Assembly (NCBI GenBank): GCA_013375455.1
Contig: JABXJT010000048.1
Coordinates: forward strand, 1-38,244
Direction: 5' to 3'
DNA: 38,244 nucleotides
Origin: Candidatus Helarchaeota archaeon
GTDB lineage: Archaea > Asgardarchaeota > Lokiarchaeia > Helarchaeales > HEL-GB-A
Both the position numbers and the translations under genes were made by a program. Position 1 is the stretch's first letter, and each line of letters starts with the position of its first letter. Under the pieces are notes generated by a model. The model worked only from the letters and a program-made list of their open reading frames with translations. It ran no database searches and had not been told where the DNA came from. Of the stretch, positions 16,045-24,086 are shown in pieces.

Positions 16045-16989
16045 ATGAAATATCAAAATGTCGTTGTGACGGGTGGAGCCGGATTTATTGGCTCGTATGC
16101 CGTGGAACGATTGGTTGAAGAAAACTGTAACGTGACGGTGATTGACGATCTTTCCGCAGGTAATAAAAAAACAATCGAACACTTGAAGGGTAAAATCGAA
16201 TTTGTGGTATCAGATATCCGAGATGAAGATATCCTCCAAAAAATTTGTTCTGGAAAGGACACGATTTTCCATTTTGCAGCGGATCCCAATGTTAAAACCT
16301 CAATCACGAACCCCCAAAATAGTTTCAATATTAACGTGCGCGGAACCTTCCTCCTACTGGAAACGATGCGGCGTTTAGACATACCCAATATTGTATTTGC
16401 CTCATCAGGTGGAACCTTATATGGACAAGTGGATGTCTTTCCCACGCCGGAGGAGACGCAATTCCGTCCCATAAGCGCTTACGGTGCAACCAAAGCAACC
16501 GTTGAGGTCTATTTATCTGCCTACTGCGCCTCGTATGGGATGAATGCCGTTTCCTTGCGGTATGCTAACATTTTTGGGCCGCGTTCCACGCACGGCGTGA
16601 TGTTTGATTTCTATCATAAATTGAAAAAGAATCCAAAGCAACTGGAAATTCTCGGTGATGGCAAGCAAATAAAATCTTATCTTTACATAACGGATTGCAT
16701 CGATGCCTCTTTAATCGCGGCCAAAAAAGGCGTCGAAAAAGGATTTGACGCCTTCAACATAGGCACTGACAAATGGACTACCGTCAATGAAATTGCTAAC
16801 GTAATTGCTGATGAAATGGGATTAAAAGACGTCAAATACACCTATACAGGTGGACAGGCTGGTTGGACTGGTGATGTCTTCAAGATGTTGCTTTCTACTG
16901 AGAAAATCAATAAGTTGGGCTGGACCCCTAAAACAACCATCGAAGAAGGGATTCGCCTTTACATCCGTTGGTTGAAAGAGAACTATTAA
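16045..16989 (+). CDS. NAD-dependent epimerase/dehydratase (UDP-glucose 4-epimerase-like)
   Basis: Extended short-chain dehydrogenase that acts on a nucleotide sugar. The Rossmann motif is GGAGFIG (10-16), then IDDLSAGN; the catalytic set is Ser120/121 and Tyr146-x-x-x-Lys150 (AYGATK). RYANIFGPR and the C-terminal LGWTPKTTIEEGI are typical of the GalE/WbpP-like group. 314 residues is normal. The ATG at 16045 puts the Rossmann motif at the usual distance from the N-terminus; a GTG at 16036 would add three residues. It probably supplies sugars for surface glycans or protein glycosylation. It is divergent from the zinc-finger gene across a very AT-rich spacer. Confidence 0.9.
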   Translation: MKYQNVVVTGGAGFIGSYAVERLVEENCNVTVIDDLSAGNKKTIEHLKGKIEFVVSDIRDEDILQKICSGKDTIFHFAADPNVKTSITNPQNSFNINVRGTFLLLETMRRLDIPNIVFASSGGTLYGQVDVFPTPEETQFRPISAYGATKATVEVYLSAYCASYGMNAVSLRYANIFGPRSTHGVMFDFYHKLKKNPKQLEILGDGKQIKSYLYITDCIDASLIAAKKGVEKGFDAFNIGTDKWTTVNEIANVIADEMGLKDVKYTYTGGQAGWTGDVFKMLLSTEKINKLGWTPKTTIEEGIRLYIRWLKENY

Positions 16990-17046
16990 CTTCCCTTTTT
17001 TCTATTCGTGGTTTGTATAATAACGAGATTGATGGGAGCGACATAA

Positions 17047-17421
17047 GTGGATATTAGAAGAAAGGAAGTTTTAATACGAAGTATCATCTTTATTACGGTA
17101 GGAACATTTGGCATACTTTACAACCTTGTTATTTTTTATGATATTTTATCAATTATATTTTCAATTATATTCTTTGTTATGGGAACAGCTGCATTCGTGC
17201 TAGGGCTCGCTGGAAAACTTCAATTGAAGAAAAGGGCGCCCCCAAAATCGTTACTATTTCATATTATTTTGTGGTTCGGGCTTGGAATTATGTCTCTAGT
17301 CGCATTCCTCCTCACTTCGACATTTTCAAGTATTACACTCCATCTCAGTATTATGAGTATGGGAATTGCAATACATCAAATGTGGCTCCATTTCAAACGT
17401 GAGGTTCTATTTACACCCTAA
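17047..17421 (+). CDS. Small four-helix membrane protein
   Basis: A 124-residue hydrophobic protein with four probable membrane helices (about 10-29, 33-55, 67-88 and 92-112) and a basic loop, KLQLKKRAPPKS, between helices 2 and 3 that would lie in the cytoplasm. No family was recognised. It starts with GTG at 17047 after GGGAG. It overlaps the alpha/beta hydrolase gene tail to tail by 15 bases. Confidence 0.65.
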   Translation: MDIRRKEVLIRSIIFITVGTFGILYNLVIFYDILSIIFSIIFFVMGTAAFVLGLAGKLQLKKRAPPKSLLFHIILWFGLGIMSLVAFLLTSTFSSITLHLSIMSMGIAIHQMWLHFKREVLFTP

Positions 17422-18222
17422 TAATCGGGACTCGATAAAGGCTTCAAGGATCCTATTAAACTCGTCTGGGCGTTCTATTTGCAAGCAATGCCCTACTTTC
17501 GGTCCAATTACTTGTAAGCTTGCATGGGGAATAAGAGATCGCATGGTGTCGGAATATTCAGGGGTTACCAAGTCATCTTTATTGCCGGATAATATGAGGG
17601 TTGGAACGGTTATGGACGACAGGTCATTTTCAATATCGTATTTATTCACGAAGGCATCCATGCAGGCAGTGGCTACGTAATCAGGGCATTTCAGTCCTTC
17701 TTCAATATCTCTTTCAACAATGTCTTTGTGTTTCCTAGCAAAACTTCTATGAAACGCTAGATTCGATATCGTTGCTTTAATCGAGCGATCCATTTTGACT
17801 TCTCCATCTTTAATTTGTTGGACTAGTTGCTTCAAGATAGGATTCCCAAATGTATAGGAGGTTCCGCAAGGAACGAGCCCGAGCAACTTATTAGCAAATT
17901 GATCATTTAGAGCATAAGTTAAGACGACCGTTCCCCCCATTGAATGGCCTACTAAAATAAATTTTTCAGCTCCAAGAATTTGAGTAACAAACTCATCCAA
18001 CTCCGATGCGAAATCCGTCATTAAATACTCAGCTTCAGGTTTATCTGATGCTCCATGTCCTTTTAAATCGGGCGTGATGACTCTATAACTTTCCTTGAAA
18101 TATTTTACTTGGTTAAACCAGATCCAGCTATTTGAGGTCCATCCGTGCACTAAAACGATTGGAACCCCCTCGCCGTGCTCTTCATAATACAATTTTATAT
18201 CATTAATTTGGCAATAAGGCAT
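17407..18222 (-). CDS. Alpha/beta-fold hydrolase
   Basis: A 271-residue single-domain hydrolase. It has the oxyanion-hole motif HGWTSNS (26-32), the nucleophile elbow GHSMGG with Ser94, an acidic residue near LSGNKDDLVTPE, and the catalytic His in VGHCLQIERP. No signal peptide is visible, so it is cytosolic. GGTGA precedes the ATG. The family includes esterases, haloperoxidase-like and C-C bond hydrolases, and the substrate cannot be chosen from sequence. It is followed on the same strand upstream by the roadblock gene, 36 bases away, and the two may be cotranscribed. Confidence 0.9.
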   Translation of the reverse strand: MPYCQINDIKLYYEEHGEGVPIVLVHGWTSNSWIWFNQVKYFKESYRVITPDLKGHGASDKPEAEYLMTDFASELDEFVTQILGAEKFILVGHSMGGTVVLTYALNDQFANKLLGLVPCGTSYTFGNPILKQLVQQIKDGEVKMDRSIKATISNLAFHRSFARKHKDIVERDIEEGLKCPDYVATACMDAFVNKYDIENDLSSITVPTLILSGNKDDLVTPEYSDTMRSLIPHASLQVIGPKVGHCLQIERPDEFNRILEAFIESRLLGCK

Positions 18223-18257
18223 TCATTCACCTTTAACGATTTCATCCAATCTTTGAT

Positions 18258-18692
18258 TTAATCAATGTCTGGAACGAATATATCGGACGATGGTTCTGGT
18301 TTTGGAATTGATTGGCCCGGGGATATTTGCAATTTAGCAATTTGGTTAGCAACTATCTTCAAGGAGACTAAAGCATTATCAATCCCAGCTTTGGGTGGTA
18401 GAACTCCCACGAGCACCGCGTTTTCCCCAGCATTTAATAAGACAATAGTCCCATTTTCTTTTTTAATAATCAATTCCTTTAGATCGCCTTGATCCATGAT
18501 CGCGGCAGTTGATTCAGCCAATGACAAGACTGCCGCACCAATTCCTGCGACCACTGTTTCCATGGAAGGATCAATCATCTTCTTTGATTGTATATCCCAC
18601 GACATTATTGGCAGTCCATTTTTATCAACCAGCACGACTAGTTGAACTCTCCTGGTAACTTTTTTAAGAATCTGGCGAATTTGTTGTTCCAT
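18258..18692 (-). CDS. Roadblock/LC7-domain protein
   Basis: A 144-residue protein. Residues 1-120 fit the roadblock/LC7 fold: an initial helix, VQLVVLVDKNGLPIMSW (beta hairpin), a long helix with AGIGAAVLSLAESTAAIM, then LKELIIKKENGTIVLLNAGENAVLVGVLPPKAGIDN (quoted here only as LKELIIKKENG and AVLVGVLPP) and the last helix. Roadblock proteins form dimers and act with Ras-like GTPases in bacteria (MglB) and eukaryotes; they are numerous in Asgard genomes. The C-terminal 25 residues are a Pro/Ser-rich acidic tail. The ATG at 18692 is chosen, with GGATGG just upstream. No GTPase gene is adjacent. Confidence 0.88.
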   Translation of the reverse strand: MEQQIRQILKKVTRRVQLVVLVDKNGLPIMSWDIQSKKMIDPSMETVVAGIGAAVLSLAESTAAIMDQGDLKELIIKKENGTIVLLNAGENAVLVGVLPPKAGIDNALVSLKIVANQIAKLQISPGQSIPKPEPSSDIFVPDID

Positions 18693-18796
18693 CAATCCAT
18701 CCTTCCGAGCGGATTAAGAAAAACTTAAGTTATGTATTACATAGAAAATTCCATGAATTGCTTAAAAAACTTTCAGAATTCAGATAGAAGTAGGAA

Positions 18797-19072
18797 TTGA
18801 AATTGCCGAGCTCTCGTACCATTCTCACAACCTTTTTTAATTTAATTGAAGCAGATCAGAAGCTCAAAAAGGAGATTGACCCGATCAGAAGTAGGTTACA
18901 ACGTTTCGACCTTCGAAAGAGCAATGCACGAATCGCACTCTGGCATATTTTAAATCAATTAAAGGGTATTGACAGTTCGCAAAGCGATGCAATTGATGCT
19001 TTGATGGCAGATTTGGCGAACAAGTGGCAGAATTCGCTTGGGAAAGCCCTTCGTGAGAAAAAAATTTCATGA
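18797..19072 (+). CDS. Small hypothetical protein upstream of AOR
   Basis: A 91-residue basic, helix-rich protein with no cysteine and no membrane segment. The family was not recognised. It starts with TTG at 18797, after a modest AGGA. It is separated by 41 bases from the next small gene and lies on the same strand as AOR, so it is probably part of that operon. It is divergent from the roadblock gene. Confidence 0.55.
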   Translation: MKLPSSRTILTTFFNLIEADQKLKKEIDPIRSRLQRFDLRKSNARIALWHILNQLKGIDSSQSDAIDALMADLANKWQNSLGKALREKKIS

Positions 19073-19113
19073 TACTAATGCTGTAAGCGATTCACCCGCT
19101 TGGAGGTTATATT

Positions 19114-19296
19114 TTGGCCGTTTATGAAAGAGATTTAACTCTTATACAGAAAATTATCACTCAAGTCTATGATATTTTAGAACCATTTTTGAATAAGCCC
19201 TTAAACCGCAAAATAGTCACGTTTCTTTTTCGACATCTCAAATTTGGAAAGGTCACTAGATACTTAGAAGTTGATGATCTTATGCTAGGGGGTTAA
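19114..19296 (+). CDS. Small hypothetical protein immediately before AOR
   Basis: A 60-residue helical protein starting with TTG, with a strong GGAGG eight bases upstream that supports it as a real gene. It ends in LMLGG, but those codons double as the GGGGG ribosome site for AOR, whose ATG follows four bases after the stop. No beta-grasp pattern is seen, so it is not an obvious MoaD/ThiS. Tight spacing suggests a role tied to AOR expression or assembly; that is inference. Confidence 0.6.
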   Translation: MAVYERDLTLIQKIITQVYDILEPFLNKPLNRKIVTFLFRHLKFGKVTRYLEVDDLMLGG

Positions 19297-19300
19297 AATC

Positions 19301-21196
19301 ATGCCATTCGGTTACATGGGACAAATTTTGAGAGTAGATTTGGATACCGAAGCTATTGAGAAGGAAACCCTGCCTGATGAAGTTTATCGGAAATACATTG
19401 GTGGTCGAGGGATTGCAGCACGAATACTCTATGATGAGTTACCTGCCGGTCTAGACCCACTTGATGGGAAAAACGAAGTCATTTATATGACTGGGCCTTA
19501 TACGGGCGTAACTGCCCCGGCTTCCGCGCGGTATGAAGTGTGTACCCTCTCACCCCAAACTGGCTTTTTTGGAGCTGCAAACGGAGGGGGATTCTTTGGG
19601 CCAACTCTTAAGAGAGCGGGTTTTGATGGAGTGATACTCCGTGGTAAGGCGAAAAACCCCGTGTATCTTTGGGTGAATGAAGGGGAAGGCGAATTACGGA
19701 ATGCCGAAAAATTATGGGGGCAAGACACTTTCAAAACAGAAGATTTGATCAGAGAAGAGTTAAATAATGACCGAATTCGAGTTTCTTGTATTGGACCCGC
19801 AGGTGAAAAATTAGTCAATTTCGCAGCAGTTATGTGCGATAGGGGGCGGGCTGCTGCGCGAGCTGGAGCTGGAGCTGTTTTAGGCTCTAAAAAATTAAAA
19901 GCAATTGCGTGTTTTGGAAAAAAGCAGGTTAAACTTGCGCATCAAGAAAAATTTAGAGAAGTAGCCACCCGATTCAACAAACAATTCATGAAAAATGCTA
20001 TATTTCAATACTTAAAACTATATGGTTCTGCTGGAACTATGTCCCTCCAATTCTTGATGGGCGACGTGCCAGTGAAGAATTGGACCCAATCCACGTTTGA
20101 TGGGATGGAAAAAATCGGCGGTCATGGGATGTATAAAACAATTCTTGTTCGCGATAAAGCCTGTCAAGGATGCGTCATCTCATGCAAGCGGAGCGTAAGA
20201 GTTGATAAAGGTAAATATAAATTGGAAGAAAACCCTATCTCTGGCCCAGAATTAGAAACGGTCTGCGCCTTGGGTACCAATATCATGCTTGATAATATAT
20301 ATGCCTTAGCAAAAGCAAACGATCTATGTAATCGGTATGGGCTTGATACAATTTCTCTTGGAAATGTCATCGCATTTGCCATGGAATGCTATGAAAAAGG
20401 CTTAATAACAAGAGAGGAATTGGATGGCATCGATCTGAAATGGGGCGATCCTGATGCAATCATCGCCTGCATTAAATTGATTGCTAATCGCGAAAAAATT
20501 GGAGACCTCCTAGCTCAAGGAACTAGAAAAGCATCCCAAAAGATAGAAGGATCGGAGCATTTTTCCGTGGACGTCAAAGGGCTTGAAGTGGCGATGCATG
20601 ATCCTCGCTCCAACCAACTATTAGGAATTCATTATGCAAGTAATCCATATGGTGGGCGGCATTCTGCTGCTACAGAAGCAATTATTACAGGGATGGCATC
20701 GCTTCCGTCACCCGACCTTGATTTTTTGGCGGAACCTAACGTTCATGTCTTGGATCGCCTCTCTCCATTCGGTAAAGCAAAACCCATCATTACAATGCAG
20801 GATCGGGGGGCGATGTTCGATGCTGCGGGTCTCTGCACCTGGCTGGTTTCTATGAGGGTCCCTCCAACTCATTTTCTTCCCGCCTTTCTCACCTTGATAA
20901 CTGGTTGGAAAATGTCCTACCGCAAAATCTTCTTAAAAACTGGGGAACGCATAATAAATTTAATTCAAGCCTTCAATATCAAACATGGGGCTACTATGAA
21001 AGATTATACCCTGCCTCACCGATTACTCAAAGAACCTCACGTGGATGGCGGCTCAAAAGGACACGTAGTATATCTTAAACCAATGCTGCGCGAGTATTTC
21101 AAACTGAGAGACTGGGATTGGGAGACAGCCAAGCCAAATAAAGAAAAACTTGTAGAACTCGGGCTTGAAAAGATCGCAGATGATTTATGGCACTGA
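19301..21196 (+). CDS. aor: Tungsten-dependent aldehyde:ferredoxin oxidoreductase (AOR family)
   Basis: Oxidises aldehydes to acids with ferredoxin as acceptor (or the reverse), cytosolic, using a tungsto-bispterin and one [4Fe-4S] cluster. The 631 residues are full length. Visible are the N-terminal MGQILRVDLDTEAIEKE, GGRGIAARILYDELP, the pterin-binding region with ANGGGFFGPTLKRAGFDG, the cluster cysteines Cys288, Cys291 and Cys295 (CQGCVISC), and the fourth at Cys512 (AGLCTW). It is the last of three same-strand genes with very short gaps. The acid produced could feed, or derive from, the acyl-CoA synthetase pathway encoded earlier in the window. Substrate range within the family is unknown. 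Confidence 0.95.
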   Translation: MPFGYMGQILRVDLDTEAIEKETLPDEVYRKYIGGRGIAARILYDELPAGLDPLDGKNEVIYMTGPYTGVTAPASARYEVCTLSPQTGFFGAANGGGFFGPTLKRAGFDGVILRGKAKNPVYLWVNEGEGELRNAEKLWGQDTFKTEDLIREELNNDRIRVSCIGPAGEKLVNFAAVMCDRGRAAARAGAGAVLGSKKLKAIACFGKKQVKLAHQEKFREVATRFNKQFMKNAIFQYLKLYGSAGTMSLQFLMGDVPVKNWTQSTFDGMEKIGGHGMYKTILVRDKACQGCVISCKRSVRVDKGKYKLEENPISGPELETVCALGTNIMLDNIYALAKANDLCNRYGLDTISLGNVIAFAMECYEKGLITREELDGIDLKWGDPDAIIACIKLIANREKIGDLLAQGTRKASQKIEGSEHFSVDVKGLEVAMHDPRSNQLLGIHYASNPYGGRHSAATEAIITGMASLPSPDLDFLAEPNVHVLDRLSPFGKAKPIITMQDRGAMFDAAGLCTWLVSMRVPPTHFLPAFLTLITGWKMSYRKIFLKTGERIINLIQAFNIKHGATMKDYTLPHRLLKEPHVDGGSKGHVVYLKPMLREYFKLRDWDWETAKPNKEKLVELGLEKIADDLWH

Positions 21197-21230
21197 TAAA
21201 ATCCCAACTTACTTGTGAGTCCTAAGTTTA

Positions 21231-21266
21231 CGCAAAATATTGTTCCTTTGATTTTGCGCATTTTTT
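21231..21266 (+). terminator. Inverted repeat and T-tract after AOR
   Basis: CGCAAAAT (21231-21238) and ATTTTGCG (21251-21258) form an 8-bp stem with a 12-base loop, followed by CA and six Ts. It lies 35 bases past the AOR stop, a good place for transcription to end. Confidence 0.45.
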
Positions 21267-21345
21267 CCGCAAATCTATGAACTTACAGAACTTTTTTTTA
21301 ACTTTAAATTATCACAAAAAAATTTCGCGCATTTTTTTCGCATTT
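21256..21345. repeat. Direct repeat pair GCGCATTTTTT-YCGCA ahead of the microprotein gene
   Basis: Two 19-base T-rich units, at 21256-21274 and 21327-21345, match at 16 positions (core GCGCATTTTTT then a pyrimidine then CGCA). They lie between AOR and the 43-residue gene, the second just upstream of its TATA-like element. They could be regulator sites or simply termination sequences. Confidence 0.5.
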
Positions 21346-21353
21346 AGGGGAGC

Positions 21354-21361
21354 TTTTATAT
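21354..21361 (+). promoter_or_regulatory. TATA-like element for the microprotein gene
   Basis: TTTTATAT at 21354-21361 sits about 42 bases before the ATG at 21403. An archaeal start site about 25 bases downstream would give a short leader containing GTGAT, the likely ribosome site. Confidence 0.45.
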
Positions 21362-21402
21362 GTTTATGTAAAAAAATAGAAAACGGAATCTCGTGATCCA
21401 GC

Positions 21403-21534
21403 ATGAATAATATTGAATTGCTTTCAGAAAGTAAGGTTTTAACCCTAGCCTTGGTCATCATGGGTATTGTTATGGGTCTCTCCGTCCTCAGCACGGGCAG
21501 CGCCGATCCCTGGAATCCATGGCCCTGGCCATGA
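21403..21534 (+). CDS. 43-residue single-helix membrane or secreted microprotein with W/P tail
   Basis: A short ORF of 43 codons (positions 21403-21534). GTGAT, complementary to the 16S rRNA 3' end, lies seven bases before the ATG. Residues 1-11 are polar (MNNIELLSESK), residues 12-30 form one hydrophobic helix (VLTLALVIMGIVMGLSVLS), and the tail is TGSADPWNPWPWP, with three Trp and four Pro. It could be a membrane anchor with an exported tail or a cleaved secretion signal. It stands between a TATA-like element and a run of 12 Ts, a complete small transcription unit. The family was not recognised. Confidence 0.65.
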   Translation: MNNIELLSESKVLTLALVIMGIVMGLSVLSTGSADPWNPWPWP

Positions 21535-21566
21535 TTCGAAACAAACCCAACACGCCTCTTTTCCTC

Positions 21567-21578
21567 TTTTTTTTTTTT
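21567..21578 (+). terminator. T12 run after the microprotein gene
   Basis: Twelve consecutive Ts preceded by pyrimidine-rich sequence (CCTCTTTTCCTC), 33 bases after the stop. Archaeal RNA polymerase ends efficiently at such runs without a hairpin. Confidence 0.6.
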
Positions 21579-21648
21579 AAAACGTTTTCCTTCTAAAACT
21601 TTTATCCTAATCTTCTGTCACGCATTTCGGTAGGAATTCGAATATCTT

Positions 21649-21683
21649 AATTAATGGTAAGATCATCATATTAACCATTAATT
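21649..21683. promoter_or_regulatory. 10-bp inverted repeat (candidate operator) before the nitronate monooxygenase-like gene
   Basis: AATTAATGGT (21649-21658) and ACCATTAATT (21674-21683) are perfect inverted copies separated by 15 bases, ending 17 bases before the ATG at 21701. The two half-sites lie about 2.4 helical turns apart, centre to centre, suiting a dimeric regulator. A transcribed hairpin is a less likely alternative. Confidence 0.55.
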
Positions 21684-21700
21684 TCTACTGAAGTGATGCT

Positions 21701-22666
21701 ATGTTAAAAACGAAAATTACTGAAATGTTAGGTATTAAATATCCGATCCTAGCAGGTACGATGATGAATATCACCACCCCGGAATTTGTGGCTGCCTGTT
21801 CAAACGCAGGGGGGCTTGGAATTCTTGCCTCTGCGATATATCGAAAACCTGAGCCATTACGCGAAGCCATTAAGCAAACTAAGGCTTTGACGGATAAACC
21901 CATCGCGGTTAATGTCAATCTCTTTCCGATGCTCATGCCTGTCAAACAAGAAAAACACATTGAAGTGATGATGGAGGAAGGAGTCAAAATCATAGAGACG
22001 AGCGGTCACAGTGCTCCTGAGAAATATATACCTATTTTCAAAGAGAATAATGTGACCTGGATCCATAAATGCGCTGGTGTACGGTACGCCAAGAAAGCTG
22101 AGAAACTTGGGGCTGATATAGTTACGGTCGTCGGATGGGAAAACGGAGGTGCAACAGGACGATTTGACATTGGAACGTTAGTGCTGACTCCTGCAACGGT
22201 TGATGCCTTGAAACTTCCTATCATCGCAGGTGGTGGCATTTCCGATGGCAGAGGGTTGGTTGCCGCTTTATCCCTTGGTGCAGGGGCTGTAATAATGGGC
22301 ACGCGCCTCCTAACTACGCAAGAATGTCCAATCCATGATAACTTAAAGCAAGCACTCCTCAACGCGACGATTTATGACACAACAATTGTTATGAGATCGG
22401 TTAAAGCGACCCATAGAGTCTGGAACAATAAAGCGGCCGAGAAGGTACTTGAATTAGAAGCATCCAAAAGCGATCAATCCGAGATCTTCAACGCTGCAGC
22501 CGGAACGAAAGCGAAACAAATGTACGATGAGGGTATTCTTGATGCGGGCGTCATCTCCGTTGGTCAGGGCGTAGGTCTAATAAATGACATTCCAACGGTC
22601 AAGGAGCTTTTCGATCGCATCATGAAAGAGGCTGAAGATATCATCCAAAAATTAGCTCATTCCTAA
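21701..22666 (+). CDS. Nitronate monooxygenase / 2-nitropropane dioxygenase-like flavoprotein
   Basis: A 321-residue FMN-binding TIM barrel. Family features: the start MLGIKYPILAGTMMNITTPEFVAACSNAG (seen as YPILAGTMMNITTPEF), GGLGILAS, ETSGHSAPEKYI at the region of the catalytic His, VVGWENGGATGR and the phosphate-binding GGISDGRG plus GAGAVIMGTRLL. Members oxidise nitronates or act as FabK-type enoyl-ACP reductases; in an anaerobic archaeon the true role is open. It starts at the ATG at 21701, with GTGATG immediately before. It is followed by an AsnA-like gene 119 bases later and preceded by a clear inverted repeat, so it probably has its own control. Confidence 0.88.
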   Translation: MLKTKITEMLGIKYPILAGTMMNITTPEFVAACSNAGGLGILASAIYRKPEPLREAIKQTKALTDKPIAVNVNLFPMLMPVKQEKHIEVMMEEGVKIIETSGHSAPEKYIPIFKENNVTWIHKCAGVRYAKKAEKLGADIVTVVGWENGGATGRFDIGTLVLTPATVDALKLPIIAGGGISDGRGLVAALSLGAGAVIMGTRLLTTQECPIHDNLKQALLNATIYDTTIVMRSVKATHRVWNNKAAEKVLELEASKSDQSEIFNAAAGTKAKQMYDEGILDAGVISVGQGVGLINDIPTVKELFDRIMKEAEDIIQKLAHS

Positions 22667-22785
22667 TATTTTTAATAAAATCCGTAACTTTTAGCTATAA
22701 AATTAAAAGACTATCAAGGTTGTATTTTTTAAAACAATTAGAACTGAACATAATCTCTTATTAAAAATTTTAAAGAAGTGAGGCA

Positions 22786-23916
22786 ATGTCAGATAAGGAA
22801 GCAGACCTGGCTGGACCAGGTATTGGCGATTATGCCGAGTTAGAGAAAACTCTACCCCAGGATTATAGCTCTCTATTGACTCCAAAAGAGACTCAGGTGG
22901 CTATTACTGCAGTAAAAAATTATATTGAGGAAGGGTTATGTAAGGAGCTCAATCTGATACGGGTCGAATGCCCGCTGATCGTGGATGCTGAAAGCGGCAT
23001 AAATGACTTCTTGGATCGCGATGGCTCCCGAACCCCCATTCAGTTCCACATTTCAAACGATTATGATAAGAATCCCATTGATGCCCAAGTTGTCCAAGCA
23101 GCAACAAAATGGAAAAGAATGGCATTAAAGCAATTTGGGATGGAAGTAGGTGAAGGCTTATACACCGATATGCGTGCCGTGCGCAAGGATTACTTTTTAG
23201 ATCACGACCACTCTTGTTATGTCTCCCAATGGGATTGGGAATTAGCCATTACAGCGGAACAGCGAAACCTGGATTTTCTGAGAGAAGTCGTTGAGAAGCT
23301 TTGGAAGGTCATTAAGGGCGCGGAAACCCATGTTCAAAAGCTTTTCCCTCAATTAAAGACCGATAAATATCCAAATTTACCTGAAAAACTCACTTTCATA
23401 CACGCTGAGGAAATACTTGATAAATACCCTGATCTGCCCCGTAAGCAGCGCGAAACTGCGATAGTACAGGAATATCCTGCGATATTCATCATTGGAATAG
23501 GGTATCCGCTCGAAGATGGGTATCCCCACGAAATGAGAGCCGCAGATTACGATGATTGGGTCACAGAAATCAAACATGAGGATGGTAGAATAACGTATGG
23601 AATCAACGGTGATATTCTCGTTTGGAACCCCGTCACAAAGCGGCGGCACGAGCTGTCTTCAATGGGGATTCGCGTGAACGCCGAAACTCTAAAAATACAG
23701 CTGGAAATGTCCGGTCAACTTGATTTCCTTAAATATCCCTACCATCAAGGAATTATTAACAATGAAATCCCCCTGAGCATTGGCGGTGGCATCGGAGAAT
23801 CCCGTACCTTCATGCTATTACTGAAAAAAGCACACATTGGCGAAGTAGAAGCTAGCGTGTGGCCAAAAATCTTCAAAGATATGTGCAGAAAGCGGAATAT
23901 CTTTGTCATAGAATGA
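22786..23916 (+). CDS. asnA: Aspartate-ammonia ligase (AsnA-type asparagine synthetase)
   Basis: Makes asparagine from aspartate, ammonia and ATP; class II tRNA-synthetase-like fold, cytosolic. TPKETQVAITAVKNYIEEGL followed by ECPLIVDAESGINDFLDRDGSRTPIQF is the AsnA N-terminus. The C-terminal ATP-binding motif is very clear: SMGIRVNAETL, then SIGGGIGESRTFMLLL and AHIGEVEASVWP. At 376 residues it is somewhat longer than bacterial AsnA (about 330), with an N-terminal extension of roughly 30 residues and an insertion near KYPDLPRKQRE. GTGAGG precedes the ATG. AsnA is common in bacteria and known in only some archaea, so transfer is possible, though codon use looks like the neighbours. Confidence 0.9.
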   Translation: MSDKEADLAGPGIGDYAELEKTLPQDYSSLLTPKETQVAITAVKNYIEEGLCKELNLIRVECPLIVDAESGINDFLDRDGSRTPIQFHISNDYDKNPIDAQVVQAATKWKRMALKQFGMEVGEGLYTDMRAVRKDYFLDHDHSCYVSQWDWELAITAEQRNLDFLREVVEKLWKVIKGAETHVQKLFPQLKTDKYPNLPEKLTFIHAEEILDKYPDLPRKQRETAIVQEYPAIFIIGIGYPLEDGYPHEMRAADYDDWVTEIKHEDGRITYGINGDILVWNPVTKRRHELSSMGIRVNAETLKIQLEMSGQLDFLKYPYHQGIINNEIPLSIGGGIGESRTFMLLLKKAHIGEVEASVWPKIFKDMCRKRNIFVIE

Positions 23917-24026
23917 ATGTTTCTTTATAAATATAAACACTTATCATTCCAAAGATCTCTCTATCCAATTTCATATTTACTCATATTTTTTTCAGTTATT
24001 CATAATTGTGATATTAAATATAAACA

Positions 24027-24050
24027 TCGGAAAAAAATGACTTTTTCCGA
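24027..24050. promoter_or_regulatory. Perfect 9-bp inverted repeat upstream of the AbrB-PIN pair
   Basis: TCGGAAAAA (24027-24035) and TTTTTCCGA (24042-24050) flank a six-base centre, 36 bases before the antitoxin ATG. It is a candidate operator for autoregulation by the AbrB-type antitoxin. It could also be a terminator for the asnA transcript, since the T-rich arm is followed by A-rich, not T-rich, sequence on the plus strand. Confidence 0.55.
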
Positions 24051-24086
24051 AAAATAAATAAATATCCGAGACTAAATTATTAATTA

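Noticed and set aside
19114..19296. C-terminal GG of the 60-residue protein, as in MoaD/ThiS-type sulfur carriers beside a pterin enzyme
   Set aside because: The sequence is helical with no beta-grasp pattern, and the GG codons double as the GGGGG ribosome site of AOR, which explains them better.
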